From: Actinomycetes bacterium
GTDB lineage: Bacteria; Actinomycetota; Actinomycetes; JAHEKZ01
DNA length: 5,535 bases
Direction of reading: 5' to 3'
NCBI GenBank assembly: GCA_027117675.1
Contig: JAJAYM010000326.1
Coordinates: 1-5,535, forward strand
Notes under the pieces: model-generated
Databases searched by the model: none
The model's input: only the letters and a program-made list of their open reading frames with translations
What the model was told of the DNA's origin: nothing
Shown: one piece after another, positions 1-5,535 of the stretch
How the letters are laid out: each line of letters starts with the position of its first letter
How positions within the stretch are numbered: the stretch's first letter is position 1
Translations under genes and position numbers: made by a program

Positions 1-789
1 CCATTCCAGGTAGGCGAGTGGGACGGCTACTGCGGCGAGCGCTTCTGCTACCTCCGCGCCGTTGGGCCGCGGGTTCACTGTCCCGAACGCGTACCGGAAG
101 GCGAGGCCGACGGTGCGGCCACCGCTGGCACTGACGGCTAAAGCGAGCGGTGTGGCCGACTGGTCGAAGAGCAGCAGGATGGTGAAGCCGACGAGGGAAC
201 CCCATACGCCAACGGCAAGCCGGGGCCGGCCACGCAGCCCATCGACGGAGGCAAGGGCGATCACCGCCGTCAGCAGCGGGAACGCCACCGGTGTCCGTGA
301 TCCACGAGCGCTCGAGGTGGTGAGGGCGTCCAGCAGGGTCGACGACATGAGCTCTGGGCCGAGCACGGAGAACGCGTAGGCGATCAGCCAGGCAGCGACG
401 CCAGCAGCCAAAGCCACAGCAATGGTGCGCCAGCGACGGCGGAGCGCGAGGTCGGCGAGGATCAGCGGCGGCAGCAAAAAGAGCAGCACGTTGCTGGCCA
501 GTGCCAGAACGGTGAGGATGAGGTCGGGCAGGGTGGTGATGGCCGAGGCGAGGTCTTCTTCCAGACCAGAAGCCGTGCCCAGCGCGACGTCGCCCAGCAG
601 CAGCAGGAGAACTGAGAACACCGCCCATGCACCAAGGCGGATGGCGTCGTTGGGGCGCCGGATGCGATTGGGCTGCTCCGGCTCGACGACGTGGGCTGCT
701 GGCGGCGGCACCAGGGCATGGGCGCTTGGTCTACCCGCCGGCTCATCTGCGTGGAGGTCTGACCTCGAGCGGTCCTCAAAGTCAGCCAC
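1..789 (-). CDS. Multi-pass membrane protein, lysylphosphatidylglycerol-synthase-type family, N-terminal part (runs off the left edge)
   Basis: The minus strand is open without a stop from position 1 past 789 and gives 263 residues of clear membrane-protein character. A polar N-terminus (residues 1-43, ending in a Pro/Ala-rich stretch) is followed by RRPNDAIRL and about six hydrophobic segments, roughly at residues 50-70, 89-113, 121-142, 166-182, 190-208 and 209-235. These are separated by Arg-rich turns such as ALRRRWR near residue 116. Near the right end of the visible protein, GGRTVGLAFRYAFGTVNPRP followed by an EVAEAL helix resembles, from memory, large actinobacterial proteins that carry a lysylphosphatidylglycerol synthase/flippase-like membrane region. 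Those are much longer, so most of the protein, including any diagnostic domain, lies outside the window. I chose GTG at 787-789. GTG at 805-807 (with GCGAGG 11 bases upstream) and GTG at 709-711 are alternatives, and none has an ideal ribosome binding site. It is transcribed away from the repair genes. That this is a membrane protein is secure; the family call is moderate and its substrate unknown. Confidence 0.68.
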   Translation of the reverse strand, partial: MADFEDRSRSDLHADEPAGRPSAHALVPPPAAHVVEPEQPNRIRRPNDAIRLGAWAVFSVLLLLLGDVALGTASGLEEDLASAITTLPDLILTVLALASNVLLFLLPPLILADLALRRRWRTIAVALAAGVAAWLIAYAFSVLGPELMSSTLLDALTTSSARGSRTPVAFPLLTAVIALASVDGLRGRPRLAVGVWGSLVGFTILLLFDQSATPLALAVSASGGRTVGLAFRYAFGTVNPRPNGAEVAEALAAVAVPLAYLEW

Positions 790-837
790 GCGGCGATCGT
801 GCCACACCGGGGTCCGAGCCTCGCCTAAGGTGCGCAG
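790..837. promoter_or_regulatory. Compact divergent intergenic region
   Basis: Only 48 bases separate the chosen start of the minus-strand membrane protein from the GTG of the plus-strand ATL gene, so start signals for both directions must lie here or inside the neighbouring coding ends. Rightward, TAAGGT (826-831) fits the TAnnnT -10 pattern. Leftward, the minus strand has only a poor match, CACGAT, six bases before the GTG at 789. No convincing -35 hexamer was seen on either strand. No clear operator-sized palindrome or actinobacterial LexA-type box (GAAC-N4-GTTC) was found in it. Both promoters are inferred, the leftward one weakly. Confidence 0.35.
826..837 (+). promoter_or_regulatory. 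Start signals of the ATL gene: AAGG ribosome binding site or -10 of a leaderless transcript
   Basis: AAGG at 827-830 lies seven bases before GTG 838, a normal Shine-Dalgarno spacing. The same bases sit inside TAAGGT (826-831), which fits the TAnnnT -10 pattern. Used as a -10, it would place the transcription start at or next to the G of the start codon and produce a leaderless mRNA, a common arrangement in actinobacteria. The two readings are mutually exclusive for a single promoter, and the sequence alone does not decide between them. Either one supports GTG 838 as the true start. Confidence 0.4.
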
Positions 838-1140
838 GTGGCCGCCGACGCACTGCCGACACCCTTCGCCGAAGAAGTGCTCGACATGGTGGCGACAATC
901 CCTGCCGGACGCGTGATGGCCTACTCCGACGTCGCCTCAACGCTTGGACGCGGTGGAGCGCGCCAAGTGGGTCAGGCCCTGGCCCGGTTTGGATCCGGTG
1001 TTCCCTGGTGGCGAGTTTTGCGCGCCGACGGCTCCTGCGCGGACGTCCACCGCGACGAGCAGGTCAGCCGGCTTCGCGCCGAGGGCGTTCCGATGGTGTC
1101 GACCCGCGTCGACATGGACGCCGCGCGGTGGCGGCCATGA
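838..1140 (+). CDS. Alkyltransferase-like (ATL) protein, MGMT-family DNA-binding protein without the catalytic cysteine
   Basis: The 100-residue product is essentially the DNA-binding domain of O6-alkylguanine-DNA alkyltransferase. Visible landmarks are FAEEVLDMVATIPAGRVMAYSDVA (residues 10-33, with Tyr29 in the position of the conserved base-flipping tyrosine), GARQVGQAL (40-48, with Arg42 as the probable arginine finger) and PWWRVLRADG (56-65), followed by the RLRAEGVP helix. In true MGMT/Ogt enzymes the active site reads PCHRV; here Cys is Trp57 and the following His is Trp58, so alkyl transfer is not possible. By family knowledge, ATL proteins bind O6-alkylguanine, flip it out and recruit nucleotide excision repair. 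The length is normal for stand-alone ATLs. GTG 838 is supported by AAGG seven bases upstream. It is followed after 47 bases by adnA on the same strand, suggesting co-transcription. The family call is strong; its repair role here is inferred. Confidence 0.9.
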   Translation: MAADALPTPFAEEVLDMVATIPAGRVMAYSDVASTLGRGGARQVGQALARFGSGVPWWRVLRADGSCADVHRDEQVSRLRAEGVPMVSTRVDMDAARWRP

Positions 1141-1187
1141 CGGTGGGTTGGCACGTGGGTGTCTGACCTCGGTGATGTGATGGTCTG
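1141..1187 (+). other. Short spacer between the ATL gene and adnA
   Basis: These 47 bases contain no recognisable -10/-35 pair and no hairpin followed by a T-run, so read-through from the ATL gene into adnA is the simplest reading. The only translation-related match is GGTGAT (1171-1176), which can pair with the extended anti-Shine-Dalgarno end of 16S rRNA but sits 11 bases from the GTG, further than usual. An in-frame TGA at 1173-1175 rules out an adnA start upstream of that point. Confidence 0.4.
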
Positions 1188-4100
1188 GTGAATGCGCCCC
1201 CTTTCGTCCTCGACGAACATCAGCGCGCGGTGGTCGATCACGTGGCGAGAGCTGGACACGGACCCACCCTGGTGCTCGCCGGCCCCGGAACTGGCAAGAC
1301 CACCACGTTGGTCGAGGCCATCGCGGCCCGGGTGACCGCTGGCACCGACCCAGAGCGCATCTTGACCCTGACGTTCAGCCGGCGAGCCGCCGGCGAGCTT
1401 CGCACCCGCATAGCCAGGCGCCTCCAGCGCACTGTCGCGGCTCCGCTCGCCTGGACCTTCCACGGCTTTGGGTTCTCGCTCGTCGGCGAGCTCCTGGTGC
1501 CAGACGATCTGGGCCGGGGGGTGCGCCTGCTGTCCGGCCCCGAACAGGAAGTGGTAGTCCGCGAACTCCTCGCCCACGATCGCGAGGTGGGGGCAGTCGC
1601 CTGGCCCGAAGCGCTCGAGGCAGCACTCCGCACGCGTGGCTTCACCGAGCAGGTGCGAAGTTTCCTAGCGTCGGCGCGGTCGGTGGGTCTTGAGGCCGAC
1701 GACATCGCCCGGTTCGGTGACGGGCGCGCCGACTGGGCGGCCCTCGCACAATTCATGGTCGAGTACCTCGACGTCTTGGACTCCCGCGGACTGCTCGACT
1801 ACTCCGAGCTCGTTGCTCGCGCGGTTGCTTACGCCGAGTCCGCAGACGGCCGTGCCGAGCTCCGCTCCCGCTACGACCTCGTCGTCGTCGACGAGTATCA
1901 AGACACCGATCCGGCTCAAGAGCGCTTGCTGCAGGCCATCGCCGGCGATGGACGTGACCTCGTCGTTGTCGGAGACCCCGCCCAGTCGATCTACGCCGTC
2001 CGGGGAGCCGATGTGCGTGGCATTACCCAGTTCCCTGACCGATTCAGCACGCCACGGTCAGGGCCGGGCCGGATCATGTCGCTGCGAACGTCGCGCCGGT
2101 GCTCGACGCAGATCCTTGCAGCGTCCCGCCCGGTCGCCGCACTCCTGGGGACGGCTGGGGGCCTGCCGGTCAGTGCGCTCCGGACGCATCGAGCCCTCGA
2201 ACCCCCCGCGGGCCAGCCAGCCGGCGAGGTCGACGTTTGGCTCTTCCCTACCGCTGAGCGTGAGGCCGCCGGGATCGCCGAGCTGCTGCGCCGTGAACAC
2301 CTGCAGCGTGGTACGGCATGGCCAGAGATGGCCGTCCTCGTGCGATCTGGCCTCACCGACATCCCAGTGCTCGCCAGGGTTCTCGCCGCCGCCGGCGTTC
2401 CGGTCGAGGTGGCATCTGATGAGCTGCCGCTCCGCGACCACCCCGCTCTCGCGCCGTTGTTCGTCCTGCTCCGATACGCCGCACGACCCGAGACGCTGAC
2501 TGCTGACGCGGCCAGCGACTTGCTGTTGTCTCCACTGGTCGGTGCCTCGCCGTCCGAGATTCGCAGGCTGGGGCGAGCCCTGCGAGACGCCCACCGACAG
2601 GCTGTCGACGTCGACCCGCCCCCTTCGGCCGAGCTGGTACTGGCTGGCGTTCTCAACGCAGATCTTTTGGCGGCGCTGCCTGCTTCGCTGACTGGCAGGG
2701 CCAGCACGCTCGCGCAAATGTTGGCGTCCGTGCGACGCGGCGCGCAGGCCGGCAAGTCAGCTCACGAGTTGCTGTGGTCGGTGTGGGCGGGGTCGGTGTG
2801 GGCCGATCGGTTGGCGGCTGCCGCTGACGGCGGCGGGCCAGAGTCCGTTGCGGCAAACCGCACACTGGACGCCCTGGTCATCTTCTTCGACCTCGCAGCA
2901 CGCAGCCACGAGAGAGCTCCGCGGGGCGACCTCGCCACCTTTGTCGCCGAAGTCGATGCCCAAGAGATTCCCGCCGCACCGATCGATGACGCAGGGGTCA
3001 GGGGGCAGGGCGTCCGGGTGATGACCGCTCACCGAAGCAAGGGTCTGGAGTGGGACGTCGTCGTCGTGGCTGGCGTGCAGGCAGATGTCTGGCCCGATCT
3101 TCGTCGTCGAGGTTCGCTGCTCGAGCCTGACCTACTTGGCCCGGACGGCGTCCGGGAACCGATGACCATCGCGGAGGCTAGACGTCAAGAGCGACGGCTC
3201 TTCTATGTGGCCGTCACACGCGCACGCAGACGCTTGGTCTGTACCGCGGTGGAGGCGCCAGCGGACGAGGGTCAGCGCCCATCACCGTTTCTCGACGACC
3301 TTGGGGTCGCCGCGCGCCACGATCGCGCCGGCGTGCAACACCCCTTGACGCTCGCTGGTGTCATCGCTGACCTCAGATCGACAGCCTCGGACACCCACGC
3401 TCGACCCCCGCTGCGCACAGCTGCGGCCGCCCGACTGGCTCAGCTCGCAGCCGCCGGGGCCGAGTCACCCTTCGCCCCGAAAGCACATCCGCGTGAGTGG
3501 TGGGGGCGGCGAGCCTTGTCCGACATCGGGCGCCGTGACGAGCCGTCGGCGATCGACCACGGGATGCATCTGTCCGGTTCGCAGGTCGAGGCGTTGGTGC
3601 GCTGCCCGCTGCAGTGGTACCTGAGCAGGCGTGTCCACGCAGAGGGCACGCGCGGAACTGCCGCCGGCTTTGGCGGCGTCATCCACGCTCTGGCCGAGGG
3701 TGTGGTCCGTGAGCAACTGCCGGCCGAGCTCGACGCCCTTACCGGGGCGCTGGACGACGTGTGGGGGCAGCTTCAGTACCCCGCAGCCTGGGAATCAGCA
3801 CAGGAGCATGAACAAGCGGTTGCCGCGATCGACCGGTTCTTGCGTTGGCACCATGACGCACGCGACCGCACTGTGGTCTCCACCGAGCAGCAGTTCAGCG
3901 CGACATTCACCGTTGCGGGCATTGAGCTCAAGCTCAGCGGACGACTCGACCGGCTTGAGCGAGACCACGAGGGCACGCTGGTCGTTGTTGACCTCAAGAC
4001 GACGGCCAACGCCCGATCCCGCAGTGAGGTGGCAACCGATCTGCAGCTGGCGACGTACCGCCGGCTCGTCGCCGGCTCTGACGCCATTTCCGATCCGGTC

Positions 4101-4337
4101 GGGGCAGCAGAACTCGTCCAGCTGCGGATCCCTGCTGGTACGCGCGACCCCGGCCCCAAGGTCCAGCGCCAGGAGGCAACCGAAGAGTCCGACGAGACGC
4201 TGGACGCGGCCCTCGTCCACGCGGTGACCACGATCTCGTCCGGCGCGTACCCCGCCACCCCAGGGCCGGCCTGCTCCTACTGCCCGTTCACCATCACCTG
4301 CCCAGCGCAGGCGGCCGGACGCGAGGTAGTCACGTGA
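1188..4337 (+). CDS. adnA: AdnA-type ATP-dependent helicase-nuclease subunit (UvrD-like motor plus RecB-family nuclease)
   Basis: The 1049-residue protein matches the roughly 1050-residue size of mycobacterial AdnA. The N-terminal SF1A motor shows a Q motif (LDEHQRAVV, 8-16), Walker A GPGTGKTT (32-39), motif Ia TLTFSRRAAGEL (60-71), TFHGF (90-94), Walker B VVVDEYQDT (232-240), motif III GDPAQSIYAVRGA (262-274), a divergent motif IV (LRTSRRCS, 299-306), motif V VMTAHRSKGLEWD (611-623) and motif VI ERRLFYVAVTRAR (668-680). After a linker with a WWG turn comes a RecB-family nuclease: His833 (GGVIHALAEG), Asp921 (GRLDRL), Asp935-Leu-Lys937 (VVDLKTT) and QLATY (953-957). Cys806 plus Cys1029, Cys1032 and Cys1038 (C-x2-C-x5-C) form an AddB/Cas4-like 4Fe-4S signature. 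All catalytic residues are present, so it should be an active nuclease. In mycobacteria AdnA pairs with AdnB to resect double-strand breaks for RecA-dependent repair. GTG 1188 is effectively forced, since an in-frame stop lies at 1173 and later starts would remove the Q motif. The ribosome binding site is weak. It overlaps adnB by four bases. Confidence 0.93.
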   Translation: MNAPPFVLDEHQRAVVDHVARAGHGPTLVLAGPGTGKTTTLVEAIAARVTAGTDPERILTLTFSRRAAGELRTRIARRLQRTVAAPLAWTFHGFGFSLVGELLVPDDLGRGVRLLSGPEQEVVVRELLAHDREVGAVAWPEALEAALRTRGFTEQVRSFLASARSVGLEADDIARFGDGRADWAALAQFMVEYLDVLDSRGLLDYSELVARAVAYAESADGRAELRSRYDLVVVDEYQDTDPAQERLLQAIAGDGRDLVVVGDPAQSIYAVRGADVRGITQFPDRFSTPRSGPGRIMSLRTSRRCSTQILAASRPVAALLGTAGGLPVSALRTHRALEPPAGQPAGEVDVWLFPTAEREAAGIAELLRREHLQRGTAWPEMAVLVRSGLTDIPVLARVLAAAGVPVEVASDELPLRDHPALAPLFVLLRYAARPETLTADAASDLLLSPLVGASPSEIRRLGRALRDAHRQAVDVDPPPSAELVLAGVLNADLLAALPASLTGRASTLAQMLASVRRGAQAGKSAHELLWSVWAGSVWADRLAAAADGGGPESVAANRTLDALVIFFDLAARSHERAPRGDLATFVAEVDAQEIPAAPIDDAGVRGQGVRVMTAHRSKGLEWDVVVVAGVQADVWPDLRRRGSLLEPDLLGPDGVREPMTIAEARRQERRLFYVAVTRARRRLVCTAVEAPADEGQRPSPFLDDLGVAARHDRAGVQHPLTLAGVIADLRSTASDTHARPPLRTAAAARLAQLAAAGAESPFAPKAHPREWWGRRALSDIGRRDEPSAIDHGMHLSGSQVEALVRCPLQWYLSRRVHAEGTRGTAAGFGGVIHALAEGVVREQLPAELDALTGALDDVWGQLQYPAAWESAQEHEQAVAAIDRFLRWHHDARDRTVVSTEQQFSATFTVAGIELKLSGRLDRLERDHEGTLVVVDLKTTANARSRSEVATDLQLATYRRLVAGSDAISDPVGAAELVQLRIPAGTRDPGPKVQRQEATEESDETLDAALVHAVTTISSGAYPATPGPACSYCPFTITCPAQAAGREVVT
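4323..4337 (+). promoter_or_regulatory. adnB ribosome binding site and GTGA stop/start overlap
   Basis: GAGG (4323-4326) inside the last codons of adnA lies seven bases before GTG 4334. The GTG shares bases with the adnA stop codon TGA (4335-4337), giving the four-base GTGA overlap typical of translationally coupled genes. This fits equal production of two subunits of one heterodimer. Coupling is inferred from the arrangement. Confidence 0.65.
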
Positions 4338-5535
4338 GCGCCGAGACCACGGGCTTGACGAGGCAGGGGCTCTGCGACCTCTTTGACATCCCATTCACCG
4401 ATGAGCAGCTCGACGCCGTCACCACGCCCCACGCGCCGGCGGTAGTCATCGCTGGTGCCGGGTCTGGCAAAACCGCACTGATGAGCGCAAGGGTGGTCTG
4501 GCTGGTCTCACATGGGACCGTCACCCCTGACCAGGTACTCGGGCTGACCTTCACGAACAAGGCAGCGGTCGAGCTGAGCACGCGGGTCCGTAAGGCACTT
4601 CGACTCCTCCATGGGCCGGACGATCCCGCAGCTGACGGCGAGCCGACGATCAGCACGTACCACGCCTATGCGGCCGCTCTGCTTCGTGAGTACGGACTCT
4701 GGGCGGGCTACGAGCCAGCCGCACAACTGTTGACCGATGCCCAGCGCGTCCAGCTAGCCGAGTCGGTCGTGCGCCGAGCGCCTGGGCCTTTCCCCGCGCT
4801 TCGGCTTCGGCTGACCACGCTCACCGAACGGCTGATCACGCTCGACGGTGAGCTCAACGAGCACCTGGTCGACTTACCGGCGCTGATGGCGCACGACACC
4901 GCACTGATCGAGGAACTTGATGCGCTCGAAGTCCTGGGTGGCAAGCTCACTGCAGACCCAGCCAAGGCGCGAGACACAGCTCGGGCCAGGCTTGAGCTAG
5001 CGCCACTCGTGGTCGAGTTCCGACGCGCGAAGGCAGCTCGCGAGCGCGTCGACTTTGGTGACCAGATGGCAGCGGCAGCTCTACTGAGCGAGACAGTGGC
5101 TGAGGTGAGCCGAGGTGAGCGCGAGCGGTTCGCGACGGTGCTCCTCGACGAGTACCAGGACACCTCGATGGCACAGCAACGCCTGCTGGTCGCACTCTTC
5201 GGTGCTGGCCATCCGGTGATGGCTGTCGGCGACCCTTTCCAGTCGATCTACGGCTGGCGCGGCGCATCGGTTCGCAACATTTTGACGTTCGACCGCGACT
5301 TCGCAGATCGCCACCCCGCACCGATCTACGCCCTGGGTCAGAACAACCGTTCCGGTGGCCACATCCTTTCAGCCGCCAACATCATTGCCGAGCCCCTGCG
5401 CGGTCGCTTCCCCGAAGTCGCAAAGCTGCGCCCGCAGCAGATCAAGGCTGACAGCGGTGACGTCATCGTCTCGGGCCTCGGCAAGGTTCATGCCGGCAGC
5501 AATGACTATGGCATCATCGGCGAGCGCCTGTCGCC
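4334..5535 (+). CDS. adnB: AdnB-type ATP-dependent helicase-nuclease subunit, N-terminal part (runs off the right edge)
   Basis: The frame opening at GTG 4334 stays open for 400 codons to the window end. The visible part is the first portion of a UvrD-like SF1A motor: Q motif FTDEQLDAV (21-29), Walker A GAGSGKTA (41-48), motif Ia GLTFTNKAAVEL (70-81), TYHAY (108-112), Walker B LLDEYQDT (270-277), motif III GDPFQSIYGWRGAS (299-312) and motif IV QNNRS (336-340). All are canonical for UvrD-type translocases, including the motif III tryptophan (Trp308) and motif IV arginine (Arg339). Motifs V and VI and the expected C-terminal RecB-type nuclease lie beyond the edge; mycobacterial AdnB is about 1100 residues. 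The AdnB assignment rests on the motor type, its position directly after adnA and the coupled start, since the nuclease cannot be seen. A plain UvrD/PcrA helicase is the alternative but less likely. Its likely role is as the partner motor of the break-resecting AdnAB heterodimer. Confidence 0.88.
   Translation, partial: MSAETTGLTRQGLCDLFDIPFTDEQLDAVTTPHAPAVVIAGAGSGKTALMSARVVWLVSHGTVTPDQVLGLTFTNKAAVELSTRVRKALRLLHGPDDPAADGEPTISTYHAYAAALLREYGLWAGYEPAAQLLTDAQRVQLAESVVRRAPGPFPALRLRLTTLTERLITLDGELNEHLVDLPALMAHDTALIEELDALEVLGGKLTADPAKARDTARARLELAPLVVEFRRAKAARERVDFGDQMAAAALLSETVAEVSRGERERFATVLLDEYQDTSMAQQRLLVALFGAGHPVMAVGDPFQSIYGWRGASVRNILTFDRDFADRHPAPIYALGQNNRSGGHILSAANIIAEPLRGRFPEVAKLRPQQIKADSGDVIVSGLGKVHAGSNDYGIIGERLS

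Noticed and set aside
62..1166. Several plus-strand open frames (62-379, 422-916, 627-1166) over and beyond the membrane gene
   Set aside because: Their products are Arg/Ser/Pro-rich and low in hydrophobic residues, as expected from off-frame reading of GC-rich DNA. The minus-strand frame over 1-789 gives a coherent membrane protein, and 838-1140 gives a clear ATL protein.
758..1171. A 10-base direct repeat (TCTGACCTCG) at 758-767 and 1162-1171, before the ATL gene and before adnA
   Set aside because: It is a single short match; the first copy lies within the membrane-protein coding region and neither is placed like an operator pair. Chance is sufficient in GC-rich DNA.
790..1187. An SOS/LexA box or RecA-independent damage promoter controlling the repair genes
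   Set aside because: I looked for GAAC-N4-GTTC and for TTGTCRGTG followed by TAnnnT in the two spacers and found neither. TAAGGT stands without the upstream TTGTCRGTG element.
2082..2105. A frameshift in AdnA around the odd motif IV (TSRRCS)
   Set aside because: The frame is continuous, and the flanking residues (IMSL before, TQILAASRPVAALL after) fit the expected strand and helix around motif IV, so divergence is more likely than a sequencing error.
972..4394. Long minus-strand frames opposite adnA, for example 972-1577, 1991-2755 and 3795-4394
   Set aside because: They lie entirely or mostly opposite a gene with an unbroken set of helicase and nuclease motifs and have shadow-type composition, with no recognisable domain or ribosome binding site.
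4330..5362. Minus-strand frames at 4330-4656, 4708-5163, 4947-5321 and 5081-5362
   Set aside because: They are opposite the canonical motor motifs of adnB, overlap one another and have Ser/Arg-rich, low-complexity products.

Overview
The window is high-GC DNA with strong GC bias at third codon positions, GTG start codons and tight gene packing. Together with the gene content, an AdnA/AdnB helicase-nuclease pair, this points to the chromosome of an actinomycete (Actinomycetota). The genus cannot be fixed from the sequence; nothing marks it as Mycobacterium specifically. No mobile element, CRISPR array, RNA gene or sign of recent transfer was seen.

Layout: (1) On the minus strand, the N-terminal 263 codons of a multi-pass membrane protein run from about 789 off the left edge. 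It resembles the actinobacterial proteins carrying a lysylphosphatidylglycerol-synthase-type membrane region. (2) A compact divergent spacer of 48 bases (790-837) must hold the start signals for both directions. (3) On the plus strand, 838-1140 encodes a 100-residue alkyltransferase-like (ATL) protein, an O6-alkylguanine sensor whose catalytic cysteine is replaced by tryptophan. (4) After 47 bases, 1188-4337 encodes a complete AdnA-type protein of 1049 residues: a UvrD-like motor followed by a RecB-family nuclease with a four-cysteine iron-sulfur signature. (5) The AdnB-type partner starts at 4334, overlapping adnA by four bases (GTGA), and runs off the right edge after 400 codons. Only part of its motor, through helicase motif IV, is visible.

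The three plus-strand genes look like one transcription unit for DNA damage handling. By family knowledge, ATL proteins flag alkylated guanine for nucleotide excision repair, and AdnAB resects double-strand breaks to feed RecA-dependent recombination. The membrane protein is divergently transcribed and has no evident functional tie beyond adjacency. The most informative internal feature is the asymmetry of the two motors: the visible AdnB motifs are canonical UvrD-like, while AdnA departs at motifs Ia, III and IV. I found no evidence for a wholly new system; the window is a recognisable repair locus with a few details worth checking.
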